A DNA stretch of 64,000 nucleotides from Macropodus opercularis. Lineage: Eukaryota > Chordata > Actinopteri > Anabantiformes > Osphronemidae. The stretch covers positions 2,899,001-2,963,000 of the forward strand of contig CM061094.1 in NCBI GenBank assembly GCA_030770545.1, in the 5' to 3' direction. The notes beneath the pieces were generated by a model that was not told the DNA's origin, did no database searches, and saw only the letters and a list, made by a program, of their open reading frames with translations. Each line of letters starts with the position of its first letter. Position 1 is the stretch's first letter. The translations under genes were made by a program, and so were the position numbers. Below, in pieces: positions 10,712-23,900 of the stretch.

Positions 10712-13700
10712 TCATTTCTGGTCTTCATAGAAGACTTTAGCCATGGCAAGGGCAACCTTGGCAACCTTTTTGTCCTTGGCATCAGGGCCCATGTTGGCCC
10801 GTGCCAGTTCCAGCCAGTACTGCTCTGTCCGAGTGTGGTAATCCGTCACCGTCTCTCCCTCCTGCACCGACGGATGCTCCTCTTCGTCTGGGAACACAAA
10901 TGACATTGTTGTGACACCGACTGAGAACAGCTGCAATCAGCCAAATGTGCTGGCTTCTTTAAAATGTGTATGTTGCAAGGACACATAGAGTTTAATATCT
11001 CTCGTTGTCCTCTTCTCTAGAGAGCCTCTAAGTGAAAGAACTATTTAGTCTAATAAACTAGTAAGACTCTTGATTTTACTTTGTGACCGAGACAGAGCAG
11101 CTTTGTGTAGTTTCAAAACAACATGTGTTTGGATTCATTTTTCTGCCAACAGAGCCCAATTTCAAACTTGGAAGTAACGTTTGTTTTTTTTAAATCGCCA
11201 CTAGCTGCAGTGTTTTGAGGAGATGAAACAAATGTGAATGAAAACTCCACTGATAAACAGTCTATAAGGCTGGATGTAATCCTCAATAAACAAGCGCACA
11301 TGTACACCGTTTAGACTGTAGAGAGGGCAGTGAATGATACTGAATTTCACCAGGTGCCAGGTTATACAGAGATTTAGGTGATGTATTGGGTTGAGGAACT
11401 ACCTTTACATGACTTTACCCATTACCTGATTCATTGCAGATAACATTTGAATCAAATAGAACTATAGTAACAGTGTGTTTACTGAGAAGCACTTACATGT
11501 GTCTGCAGACCACCTGTGAAATGATTCTTTCTACTGAATTAACGCTTAAGCACAGCTTCAGACGGACACTGCATAACTTTAACACTGATGTTCAGGTTTA
11601 GAAGTCACACAGAAGCAGAATAGAATCTTGCCTTCTTCATCCTCACTCTCCTCTTCAGACTCCTCCTCCTCCTCGCCTTCTGCTCCTTTTGCTCCCTCCT
11701 CCTCTTCCTCATCATCGCCCTCTGACTCCGACTCATCCAGCCACTCCTGTGTCTCTGTAGAAAACGAGTGATAAATCTTCATCTACAACTCTTCAGATGA
11801 TACTAACTATGATTCAATCTCAGGTCATTTTATTTTGTGTGTTTTAACCCGGCTGACTCACTTGGATCCATTTCAACCAGAACCTCCCACTGATCCATCT
11901 TGTGAAGGTCCAGGCAGTAAAAGTCATTGAGGGTGAACTGCCGATCGCCAACCTCGAACATTCCGCCATATAAGAAGAGCTTCCCCTGACGCACAGTTGC
12001 CATGGCACTGGACCTCGGACAGGGCTCCACCAGCGGCGCAGAGGCCGAATCTGAGAAGAAAGAAACTACTTGTGAAGAGTACAGTATGCATTATATACAT
12101 TGTTCAACCTTTACACATATTTTTATGTTGCTGATGAGATTAGTGTGTGTGCATGTGTAGTCTTGCCATCATCCTCCTCCTCTTCTTCATCTTCCTCCTC
12201 TTCCTCCTCCTGAGCTCCAGGGATCACTTCCTTGATGGTCATCACGGTCCCATCCTCAGTGACGATCTCCTTGATAACTTCAGTAGGTTCTTGAGACGTT
12301 GCTTTGTCTTCTTCTTCCTTCTCTCCTCCCTCAGCTTCTGCTCCGCCCTTCTTCCCCCTTCGTCTTTTCTTCTTCTCTGTCTTGTTTCCCTGGACGGACA
12401 ACCAGCCAAATTATTTAAGAAGGAACAACGGTATTACAGCAGAACTGTAGAAGGCAGCCATATTTTATTTCACTATCATCAATGTTTTTAAGATTTTAAA
12501 AATAAAACGTTTTCTTCAAAGTAAAACAATGATGAAATGATAAAAAATATAACAGAGTCTGTTCTACCACATCCAAAAGCCTACGTTTTTATTGTTGGCA
12601 AGTATTAATCAATTTATTAATCAATAAATATAACTGTTAAAAGGAAACTAGCTAATTTAACTAAAACAACATAATAAGGAGGGGTGCAGTGTCTGCCTTT
12701 GAACTGCCAACACTGCAGTGCTATGGTGGTTGGCCAGAGCCAGCTGAGAGAGGAGGTTGTTCCATTTATGACATCATAAAGAGAGGAACTCGTGAGCAGA
12801 CTGTCCTGAAAATAGATTCTAAAATGATGACAATAAAATTTTGCATAATATGAAACCTTAATGATAAAACAAGACACTGTACACGTTTGAGCTTCTAATA
12901 GCAAAGAGGCAAAAGTCCATTCATGGAACAGCAAAAGAACCTGGAGCTCACCCTGAGCTGTCCAGGGAACCAGCGGTTCTTTACGGTGTCAAACAGGTAA
13001 AGGTCGTTGTAGAAGTCGCCCTCCAGTGACTCATCTTCCTCCTCATCACACACACCACCAAAAAGCACTGCCCGCCCCGATGGTCCCACAGCCAGAGAGA
13101 AGCCAGAGCGTGGAGGCGGCTTGCTACCTGACGGGTTCACCCTGGACCACAACCACTTCTCTGGAGAGCAGAGAAACAAAGACAAGTCACGAAAGGCTAC
13201 ATTCTTTCTACTGGTAATTATTACCACTATCTTGGGTAATTCTGGGTTGTTCTTCTTTTAAAGTATGTTTGTACCTTGGCCATCTTTACCCTCTCGCTTC
13301 AGAAGAAACATGTCAGAGTGGATGGTCCCCTTTTCTACATCTTTCTTGATTCTCTAGACAAACACAAACAAACCAACTTGAGACCACACTACAAAAACTA
13401 ATATGCTGGTAATGCGGGGGAGGCCCTGTGCTTATTTACCACTTTAGAGTATCCCCCATAGATGATGACGCCTGTGCCATCAGGCATGGACGTCATCTGA
13501 CAGGCGGAGCGCGGGGATGGTGCCGAGCCTGATGGAGACAGGCGTGTCCATGAGAAGGTGTCCAGGGAGAAAGAGTGGACGTCATTGTAGTAGATGAAAT
13601 CCCTGCAGGACGAGGAGGTGGATACTGAATAGAATCTCAGTACCCTCTTTAAGCCTTTTTAGATGCTACATGCTAAGATGATCAATGTATCTGTCAGTGT

Positions 13701-16354
13701 GTTTACTCTGGGTTTGTTTTGCTCAACACTAACACCACAGGCCATAAAACTAAAATAAGTCCAGTCCAGAAATGTCCCTTCGTACATCAAAAGTAGCAGG
13801 ACTTGCAAGACTGTAACCCACCGGTTTACCTACAAGGTCTTAATCTTACATTGTAAAGCACTGAGACTTTTCTGTTGTAATTTGGCATTAACAAACTGAA
13901 CACAACCGCCCGCAATCATCATCATTACACAAACTCTGCTTTATTAATAAGTGGTAACACGTCACATACCTGGTGCTCTCATGGAAACCTCCAAACACCA
14001 GCAGCTGTTTCTTGCTGAGGACCATCCTGTGACCACTGCGACCTGACGGACCCCCAGGTGCCCTGGAAAACACAGCAGCCATCAAACACCGATGCCTGTT
14101 AAATGAGCGTTTCCATGTACCCAGCACATATTCTATGTAGGCTATGACCTAATAATATTACCTTACATTCACTGTGATTTATTCTTTTTGATAGCGTGGT
14201 ATTTACAGGTATATTCAGCCATCCTTCTATTTTTATGACCCTGTAAACATACTTGATGTTCTCCCAGGTGTGCGTAGCTAGGTGCAGCACCCAAAGGTCC
14301 TTGTAATGATAGAACTGTTCTCCGTTTGGAGACGCAAACTCTCCCCCAAACACCCAGAGCTGGCCTCCACCCTGGGAAACTACCACAGCCTGAAGAGAAG
14401 AAAGAAGCGATGGAGATAGAGAATACATACGAAGGTATGATGTCCTAGGATTTAATTGGTTTGCCTGCAACAGACCATCAACCATGGTGACTTTGCTGAT
14501 AAATATGAGTGCTGCCCTGATCTGTGTAACAGCAGTCTGCCTCCTTGTGGAAGATTCAAGTAGTCAAATCATCAAATTTCAAATTCAAAGAAGTTTAACT
14601 GAAATGTCATCTGATGTGCTCACAATTTGCTGGAACTTGCTGGAACTTTAACTGTACTCAAAATACTCAAACACAGCAGTGTTTGCTTTTCCAGCACAGC
14701 AGATGGGTTAGAGAATACAGCAAAAAAAAAAAAAGTGTGATTTTGATATGTGCTGAAATATGACCAGAGTGTTCTCTTAGCTTGAAGAGCCACATTTACC
14801 TGATGAGAGCAGCGCGGTGGAGGTGGGTTTGGGATCTCTGATTTAACCCAGCAGTTCTTCTTGATGTTATAGAAAAACAGATCATTGTACAAGTATGTCT
14901 GCAACAAAGGAAAGCATATGTTTTTACATTAAGAAATTATATTTCATTAGACACGTCAACTTGATCAACAGTCAAATAACATATTGTAATAATAATAACA
15001 TAGTGATTAAAATTACGCAAAAAACTTTTTCCCAACAGAAAAGATAAAGCTGGCTTTTCCTTTAATGAACGTATTATTTCTACATCAAAGCCCTCACCAA
15101 AACTATGAGCTGAGAGACAACAATTAAATGGCAGCATGTTGAACCATCAATAAGTCAAGTCCTGTTAATTAGTCTCCAACTATTTGTGTGTGAAAAAAAA
15201 AAAGTCTCATAATTGATGTGAGTATTTCTGAGAACCTTTTTTCCATTGAAGTATTCTCCTCCAAACAAGATGAGCTCATCTTTTTCAGGATGGGCAGATA
15301 GAGATGCATTCAGTCTGCAAGACATTAAGAGACATCAGAGACTAAGACGTGGCTACAGTAGAACAACACTGACTGTGACAATACTGGTCAGAAAAGGAAG
15401 AAATCACGTTGTGTCAAACATTACTTTCCCTCAGCAGATGGAGATTGGGTGGGTCTAATTGGATAAGAACAGCATGTAGGATGAGGATGTAAGTATATTC
15501 TATATCACGCCTGACGCACTCTGGTTTTTGCTTTTCTGAACTTTTGTGTGTTGTGTTGTGTGTCGTTGTCATGAATGTAAAGTGATGCGGTCTCTCACCT
15601 TGGTGACGGAGGTGGACACGTTGTCTCTACAACCTGGGTCTTTTTTGCATCCAGATTCTGAAACTCAGCAATCAGAGCCTCTAAATCCTCCTGGTAAGAC
15701 GGAAGACGAGGCAAGAAGGAAAGAAATACAAATGATGAACAAACAGAAACAAGAAAATTATTTTCTGATAACAGTGAAATAACATAAGTGGATTGAACTA
15801 TTCAACGAGGAGAGATTAAAAAAAACAAAACAGGATCACAGCTTAACATAATATATGAAACATCTTTGACAGAAAATCCAGGGAGGTATTGCTGTAGAAT
15901 TAATTAAATATATTAATTTAACTCAATCTATAAACATTTTGCTCAGTTTATATCAATGTCAACCTATCTGTCTCGACAACAAAAAAAAAGTCAAGTCAGG
16001 TCATAGTCAAGTCGAACAATATTTTGCAAGGTTGCTTAGGAGTGTGATTATTTGTAAACATGTTCCTTAAAATAGAAAATGTGTCTCAGATATTAATTGT
16101 TTATACTGATTGTAGCACGTGTCAAAAAGTGACTGACGTACGCGGAGCGCGAACAAAGACACATCCTGGTTGATAAATTCAAGCAGGATGTCTGGATAAT
16201 CCCGATTTGCTCCATATTCTATGGTTTTGTGCATCACACTCAGCTGAAGTCCTACCTCTTCTCGTTTGGATCTCTTTGAAACCTTTTTCTCCATCTTGGC
16301 AGCCGTCTTCTCCGAACCCTTCACTTTCTTGTCTTTCTTTCCTTTTTTGCCCAT
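10712..16354 (-). CDS. klhdc4: Kelch domain-containing protein 4, 13 coding exons, 586 aa
   Basis: Exons (minus, 5' to 3'): 16256-16354, 15599-15690, 15236-15314, 14800-14898, 14253-14389, 13970-14062, 13440-13602, 13275-13353, 12952-13160, 12167-12389, 11862-12050, 11632-11754, 10712-10887; total 1761 bp. The start MGKKGKKDKK and the lysine-rich N-terminus match human KLHDC4. Kelch blades run from about residue 77 to 350 (GGEYFNG, FGGEFASPNGEQF, FGGFHEST, YGGYSK, FGGVCDEEE), with another blade after an acidic/basic linker (YGGMFEVGDRQ, about 430-487). The family forms beta-propellers; its molecular role is poorly known. Intron 10 uses a GC donor, and intron 12 probably does. The last exon encodes a DUF4110-like tail, so the protein is longer than the 520-aa human form I recall. 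Exon borders are hand-assigned; phases all agree. Confidence 0.95.
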
Positions 16355-16358
16355 CGCT

Positions 16359-16495
16359 CCTGTGATGAAACCCCACTGATGTCTTTATATATGCCTAGTA
16401 TTTATCAGTTACTTATGAATCCAGTGCCACATGGAAGTCCAAACAAACTCACATGCCGAGTGTGCTTCCGCTAGTAAGTCAGTCACTTCCGGCAA
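16359..16495 (-). promoter_or_regulatory. klhdc4: klhdc4 promoter and possible untranslated first exon
   Basis: ACTTCCGG at 16485-16492 (minus strand CCGGAAGT) is a consensus ETS site of the kind found at transcription starts of housekeeping genes. On the minus strand a GGCAT/GTGAGT donor (exon end 16453) and a TTTCATCACAG acceptor (exon start 16359, five bases before the ATG) could define a 93-bp intron in the 5' UTR. The ETS site is seen directly; the intron is inference. Confidence 0.4.
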
Positions 16496-16779
16496 CAAAC
16501 TTTACGAAGTAACAACGTAAAAGGTTTAACACCGCCCTCTAGCGGCACCAGGAAATTCAGTCCGTGTACATGTTTATTGTGGGCGAATTCCAACGAGTCA
16601 AGTAAAGTATTGTGTGTCTAAATAATATGTTTTATTTGGGATAACTAATGTACTATTTACAGTAACATTAGGATGAAAACACTTGGTTTTTAAAACAATG
16701 CAAAAAGACCAAGTAACTCTTCCTTGTGTGATATAAGTTTTTCTAAGAGATCAAGTCTCCTACACAGTATTACTACCCT

Positions 16780-16830
16780 CATTGACCACTTTATTAGGAA
16801 CACCCGTATAGTCTGATTCAATCCACACAA
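16780..16830. repeat. fragment of an abundant teleost interspersed repeat
   Basis: The sequence ATTGACCACTTTATTAGGAA followed by CACCCGTATAGT closely resembles the terminal part of a repeat found in very high copy number in many teleost genomes (GACCACTTTATTAGGAACACC motif). Only about 50 bp are recognisable. Recognition is from memory; the class (probably a DNA transposon) is not proven by this fragment. Confidence 0.5.
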
Positions 16831-19428
16831 ATTGCTCAGTACTTCTACTTTTACAAGCTGTAATTTCTCAATTTCTAAGTTGGAAATATCAGAAGGTTTA
16901 TTATTGATGTCATAGTGGGTTATGGAGTCAAATTGGAGTTCATATGGTGGCATTTTACATGCCATTATATTTTGCATGTGTTAAGGAAATAATCACATGT
17001 TGAAACAGCTTTGTTAGAAGTTTAATAGCGGAATCACTTTATGGAAACGTGAGACTACAGACTTACGTAAAGTAAGTAAAGTGAAGAGGATGGCTGATGT
17101 CAGCCTTGTCAACCTGACATTACACCACCAAGCTTTAACTGTTTGAGCATCACCTTTCTGAAACCAAAGCTGTAAGGACATGACCCGATCCAAACCTGAC
17201 ATCATGATCGATCAGTACCTACACCTCAACAGCTGGATCTGAATTCTCATCTGTTGACAGAGTCGCCTGGCAGCTTACATTCACCCACAAAGGATGGCTC
17301 AGGTCAGCCATCACCTTCAAAGCCTAAACTGTAGCTGTAACCTGTAAGAACACATTCAATAAAACATGAATAAAACATTTTCATAAAGGTTGAGGTGAAA
17401 CCTACAAACTGATGATAGAAGGTTTTGTTTTTAACACAGCGGGAGAAGAACGAATGAACTGCAAAAGGAAGCCAGTTGAATTCTATGTAGCTGCTTCACT
17501 GTCAGGCTTTTATTGTGTATCCTGCCTCACTCAGTTTAATATAGGTGGGTTTTAATCCATTACTTGTCAAATTCTACATTAAAACCTGAGTAGAAACATC
17601 AGCAGTCTCTTAAAAAACCTTATCAAAGCATCTGGTGTTGCTTCCCTTCTTGAGAAGTGTTTTAGAGCCTAAGATAAAGTAAGAATAACTTCTGGGTGAA
17701 AATGATCACCCAGCTCTGTTTTTTAGTTTTGCCCAAAATAACAAAAAATGGCATTTTGCAACCACCAACATGCAAGAATTCCAATTCCAATTACATGTAT
17801 ATCAAAATGTTAAAACTTTCCAGTTTTCAAAAGTCAAGGTCAAGATGTTGACTCATATTGTCAACAGTTGCCTTTGTTAGATTTGAAGTTAATGACCTGA
17901 TCCAATGTTAAATGTGCCAGTTGGCTCCCTGGAATAATGGCCAGCTTTCTGGACTTTAGATACAAATGTCAGTGGAACCAGTTCACAGTTCAGTACAATA
18001 ACAATAATACAGTATCACAGTGCAACAACCGGAAAATTTTTTTTTTTTTTTGAAGATACATCAATTCAAAAAGCATCCTACAAAACACACTATCCCACCT
18101 GAAAAATTGTTCATCGTGATTATTTCATAATCATTGATATTCCTGTATATTTGTATTGTCTTCATAAAAGACATTTTGTAGTGTGTGTGTGTCTGTGTGT
18201 ATGTACACAGCTCACCTGTTTCTGTTTAGCTTTACCACAGAGGAAGAACCAGGTGAGAAAAAGGTGAAGTGGTCCAGACTACTGTACAGCAACAATACGT
18301 CAGCTTACATGTAAGTAGCTCATGAAGAGAGTGACATAGATGAGTATTTTTCATAGTCCTACCTTTGTAGTAATGGATAGTAATTGATGTCAGCCACGGT
18401 ACCTTTGCAACCAGCATAGGCTTTTCAATTCTACAGTAAAAAGTCTAAAACGTTACCGTGGCCGTTATTGTTGTAAAGGAAGAGAATGGATGGAAAGTAC
18501 ACATAGTCGATATACAGTAAAATGAGCTTAATCACGTGGTCTTTAATGGATTTGAGCAGGTCTAGTGGTCTGATCCTGGGACAAACAGTTTCACTTTGTT
18601 ACTGGTCACTTATATTGTTGTTTGGTTATGTTTAAACACTGAAACGGTTCTTATACATAAAGCTTAAGATGGTCTTCCTGCCACTGGTGACAAAGACGAT
18701 TCCCTTTGTGCCAGTAGCTGACATTCAAGCAGCCCATGTCCTCACATGGTTCACATTAGTATTACAGTGTGTTTCACATGTGTGAATGCACGCATCATCT
18801 GTAGCGTGTGGAATGTCACACACAGACACAACAGGTGCTAATGAGCATTTATCTTCACACCTTAATATGGCATTTGTTTGTAGATGAAACACATACACTA
18901 TTTGTTATCATAGCAACAATTAGAATTTGTATTATTAGATCTGGATTTAATTAAATGGTGCTGCTGATCTGAGCACCATGGCGACAGCCCAGACTTAGAT
19001 TTAAACTTTAATTCATAAATCAGAGCCTTTTGTGCCTCATATAACTGGAGGTTGAAAAATATTGATTGCTTGAAAAGGGTTCCAGCTAAATTACAGCAGT
19101 GACACTTGCTGTGTGGAAGGAGGTTATCTTTACTGAGATAAACGACCCAGTGCAGAATCCAATGTTCCAATCAGATTGTAGATAAATATTGTATCACAGT
19201 ATCCGTGACGTCTCATTACTGATTGGTGCTTAACGCTGGTTAAATGAAACTCTTATCCCGATCCCCATTCACAGTCAGAGCGTTCAGAACTGACAGATGA
19301 ATTCATCAAGGCCAGTTGTCTGTTGTGGATATCAGCTCTTTGTAGTCATCTGTCAGCATACGGAGATATTCATTTTCCTTCCCAGCATTTACAAAAGCCC
19401 ACAATAAACACACACTTCGTCAGCTGAC

Positions 19429-19454
19429 CACACACACACACACACACACACACA
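19429..19454. repeat. CA dinucleotide repeat
   Basis: Thirteen uninterrupted CA units on the plus strand, intergenic. Confidence 0.9.
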
Positions 19455-20797
19455 GAGCACATGACAGCTCTGCCCACTCTCACTCCTGACTGATAACCCC
19501 AAGGGTGAAGCCTACACATGTAAGCTGCACGATGTGAGTAATTTTTTTTGCCTCTTTGATGCGACCCTCCCTCCGTGTGCGGAGAGCGGTGACATTTGGT
19601 TTCGAAGAAACGGTTCCCGAAAAACCCAGTCGACCACATCCTCGTCATCTCCACCTCAGGACATTTGCAAGGAAGTCACACATTTAATCACAAGAGTTGG
19701 GATCATTCCTGCCTAACGAACGAATGAACGAACAAAATCTGTGAAAGAAACTTCCCCTCTTCCTGAAAAGCCAGAGCCATTAAAACATTTAAACATTTCA
19801 CTCAATTCACGTGAAGATGCACTAGACAAGCAACAGTGGTTTGTAGATCAATGTTTAGTAAGATAATCTGTAGACAGGATGACTGGATGTCTCTGTTGCT
19901 TTAGGGTCGGGGTGATAACTGGCTGGTATTATGGGAAGGTGTGTCATGTGTGAGATGCAAATAGATTATTGGGATTAAATGGATTATATTAATATTAACT
20001 CGGATTAAGTTGGGAAAGGTGGGTGCCATGATGGACAACTAGGAGAAACTGGTCAAACTTTAAATGCACACAAGTGTGGATCTGTGGGTAGGTTGCCTCC
20101 CGCAAATCCCGGGACAAAACACATCTTAGATAAAAACAGAACAATAGAACGTTTCCCACATTTCAAGGTAACTTAACTGGCCTTGACAACACAGGTGTTT
20201 TTCTGCTCGCATTACGAAGCCAAAAGCAATCATGGCCGTCTAATAAACACAATCAGGCCAGGCGGCTTCCTTCCACCTGTGCTCCGCCGCATCGATCCAC
20301 ACAAACACAAGCAGGGACAAAGGCTTTTGTGACTCAGCATCGTTGCGTCAATGCAGCCCCCTGCAACGCACCCGCCTGCCAGTTAGCCTGGACGCCCGGT
20401 CGTGACCAACGCCGCAGGGCGAGAATGAAGGCTAGAGGTGATGAGAGGAGCAGCGGGGAGACGTTTGCACCAGAGCAGATAGGAAATGACCTCCAGCTGT
20501 GGGGACGATCATGGAAAACTGATCTAATTCTGTTGATCAGTAACTAAGATACACCATGACTACACTAACCCCATCACAATCAGTTTCATATACAGGCTTC
20601 AAGGTTAGTTAGTCTAGTATTGAGACTGGAGCTCTTGCTTCTTCGTGTACATAACAACAGCATAAGACGTCCTTGGTTTAGCTTAAAATACCCACAGTTG
20701 ACGGAAACAGTGTTAATAAAATTGTTGTTAATTGTTTTTAAGCATGTTCTGAAAACAGCAACAATGCAAACACAAAAAAAGCAGAAAAGGTGTGTAG

Positions 20798-20819
20798 GTG
20801 TGTGTGTGTGTGTGTGTGT
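20798..20819. repeat. GT dinucleotide repeat
   Basis: About eleven GT units, 130 bp before a longer GT tract. Confidence 0.85.
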
Positions 20820-20948
20820 ATTGCAATTGTCCTTCTGTCGTCCTTTAAACCTCCAAACAATAGGGGAAGACAAACACAAGTAAACTTCAAGTGTTTGATC
20901 CCAGCTCACCGTACACGTGCGTAGGTAGGCCACTACATGTGGGTGTTG

Positions 20949-20950
<2 letters not shown>

Positions 20951-20992
<42 letters not shown>
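20951..20992. repeat. GT dinucleotide repeat
   Basis: Twenty-one uninterrupted GT units on the plus strand, intergenic; probably polymorphic. Confidence 0.92.
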
Positions 20993-20994
<2 letters not shown>

Positions 20995-23900
20995 ATCTCG
21001 TGTAGCAAAAATCAGAGCTCACACCTGTCAGTGTTCCCTGCTCTGTGTGTACGTACTGTTTGTTTTCCTCTTGTCTGGTTTCCTTTCACACGGCCTTCAT
21101 CATCCGCCTCTGCACAGTGGGAGAAAATGAAGAAATATGGTATAAAGAAAAGGGGGATGAAGAGGAGGAGGTTTATTTTGTCCAGCTGCCATGAAAGATC
21201 TCAGTGCTATGAAGTTTTTAAAAACATGAGCAGCTGCATAAAACTTTGTTATTTCTCAATCACATTATAATTTACACATTTTAATGGAATATGAATCTAA
21301 GAATAGTATAGCATCCAAATCCAAAACAGCTGGGTATTGCTTTAGCCAGATAATGCAGACAGGGAGTAATAGTATAGGGTGTAAAAGTATTCCAGTTAGG
21401 ACCAGAAGCAGAGCTCAGATTTCAGAGTTTCCAAAATTTCCTAGGTTTCAGATAATCAACTATTTTTCATGGTACCAAGAATTAAAAAGCAGGTCACTAG
21501 ACAGAACAGTTTCGTTGTTGGCTGATGAGAGACTGTAAAGCGATGTGAGTGACTATAAACACAGGAAGTGGGACCGAAGGGCTTAAAATTAAAAGGCAGG
21601 ACAGGAAGTAAAGTTGGCGACTGAAAGGTTAAACCTTCTGGTGAAACTCCATTCGAACTAATAGTATGTTTGTCTTTTGAGAGTAATTTTTCAAATGGTG
21701 TTTACAAATCTGCCTATTGACAGCTTTGCGCATCCAGTTCAGTTTCCCACTGGGCTCAGGTTTTTTTTATTTATCCATGATTGTGGGGGTTTGGCTACAT
21801 GATCAATACTCATATTTTAAAAAGTGGGATTCTTTTGTAATAGTACAACAAATATTGTGAACACATACAACATTTTCAAAATGTCCTGTGAAACCATCAA
21901 CTGCTTTTTAGATATCGTGAATTTTTTTCATAGCTCATCACAAGATGCTTTTCACTGTGGTACCACATTCATTCACAGGATGTTTTCCAACTTTAGGACT
22001 ATTAAACACAATACAGGAATTACACAAGAAGAACAATGACTCCACTGCAGCCAAAGCGAAGCCAAATTGACTAGACCACACACACCACAGGTATTTCCCC
22101 TTCAGCCGCCTCATGATCGGCCCTCACACATGCGTCTCTCATGCCGACTGAAGGAAACTCTGGCTCTCTGTGCTGAGAAAGGTCAGTTGAGGCCTTTCTG
22201 CAAAATGTTGCAGCAACTTGCAAAAACCTCCACAATACAGCGATTTCCTAAAACACATTTTCAGAGTAGTTTGTGACCGTTATTTGGTTCTGATGGTGTA
22301 CGTCCTTACGATGGTCAAAGCGCTTGATGTGTTTTGAACAGAGCAAACATCCTTCTGCAAGGAAAGCAAAATCCTGCTCTCTAATCCCAACATTAATGTC
22401 ATTTTGATATTTAGTTTATTCTGGTCTGTGGCCAAGACCAGGATTTTTGAGAGAAGATTTATCTTCACACGGACTGAGGTGTGAATTTTATTGAGTAGCT
22501 TGTCTGCAACATTCATCAGAATCGTGTAAGATTAGCTTTGGTCTAAGCAGTGGTCCAAAGGGCAAAAAGCACTTGCTGTGACTTCAAGGTCAAGTTTAAG
22601 TCAGACTGTCGTAAATTATGATGAGATGATATGAATTTTTATGCCATAAAAAATGCAGGCGTGTCTCAATGAAAAAAAATATCTTCAAACGAGATTTATT
22701 ATTATGAAACATGTATATTATATTGTTTCATTAAACGCACAGTGATGTATTTCAATCATTTATTTATTTTAATCTTGATGATTATGGCTCAAAACCCAAA
22801 ATTTACTATCAATACAAAAAAAACATTTGAATATCAAATAAGACCAATAAGAATATTTTTTATTTTTCATTTTAACACAGAGATGTTAATTGGAAAAAAC
22901 ATGTGCATTATAATGTATATAATACTTTACAATACTTTCAGCTTTTGGGAATTAAAGAAATTAATCTTTAAGTCTTATTTAGCCCTAATTTATTGAGAGA
23001 CCTGTCTCCTGTAATAGGTTTATCAAATATAATAATGGACAAATGTGCTGAGTTTATGCTACCAAAGACCAAAGAATGGCCCAAATGATTAGTTAAAGTG
23101 TGAATGTTAGGTTTGCAATCAAGACATATTTCAATGTCAGTTCAGGGTGTATCCAAAAGTCTTCAAGCGTGATTGTGCAGGCGCCGTTAGTAAGATGGAG
23201 ATATCTGTGTACCTGACTGGTGTCAACGTGCAACGTCCTTTAGCCATAACCCCACCCCCACCCCAGCATGTAGTCACGTCCAGATCTAACTTATGGATCA
23301 CAGAGAGTTGCTACTGTGGCTGGACCTGTCAGCCTTAAAGTCCTATAGCCTAAGTTGTTGAAGTCACCCCTCTGTGATGTTGACAGTTCAGTCTCCCTGT
23401 CTGCATAGCTTGGTTTTACCACCAGGCTGGAAAACTGACCTTGGATCAAGAACCCTCACACACCCCAGGCTGCACTGAAAGCTCTAAATACTTGAGAAGA
23501 TTAGCTCGTTCGGTTCTGTGAACATTCATCGGTTGAGCGTCAAGTTAACCTTGACCACCACCCTCACAGACTCCTGTTTTAATCTCCCAGTTTACTGCCA
23601 ACGGTGATTCACGTGGTTGTTCAGATATTTATCAAAAAACAGCTAGGATGAAACTGAACTGCCTGAATATTGGGTGTATTTATACAAGAAGTTATCAGAC
23701 ACAGATTGGTTTTATTGTGGTGTGGGACAAAATCATTGATTTCCATTATACGAATATCAAAAGGAATAATAAGAATATCAGCAGCACAGTGGTTGAATGT
23801 TGCTTCATTCATTTGTACTAAACACCTCAGCTTTAATGTTTTTTATCAACTGGATACAAAACTAGTTCACTAAACAAGTATTTGTACTTGGACCCAGGTC

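Noticed and set aside
12147..12491. A 114-codon plus-strand frame opposite klhdc4 exon 10
   Set aside because: It is the antisense of Glu/Asp-coding GAG/GAA runs, giving a Leu/Phe/Ser-rich shadow that mimics membrane segments.
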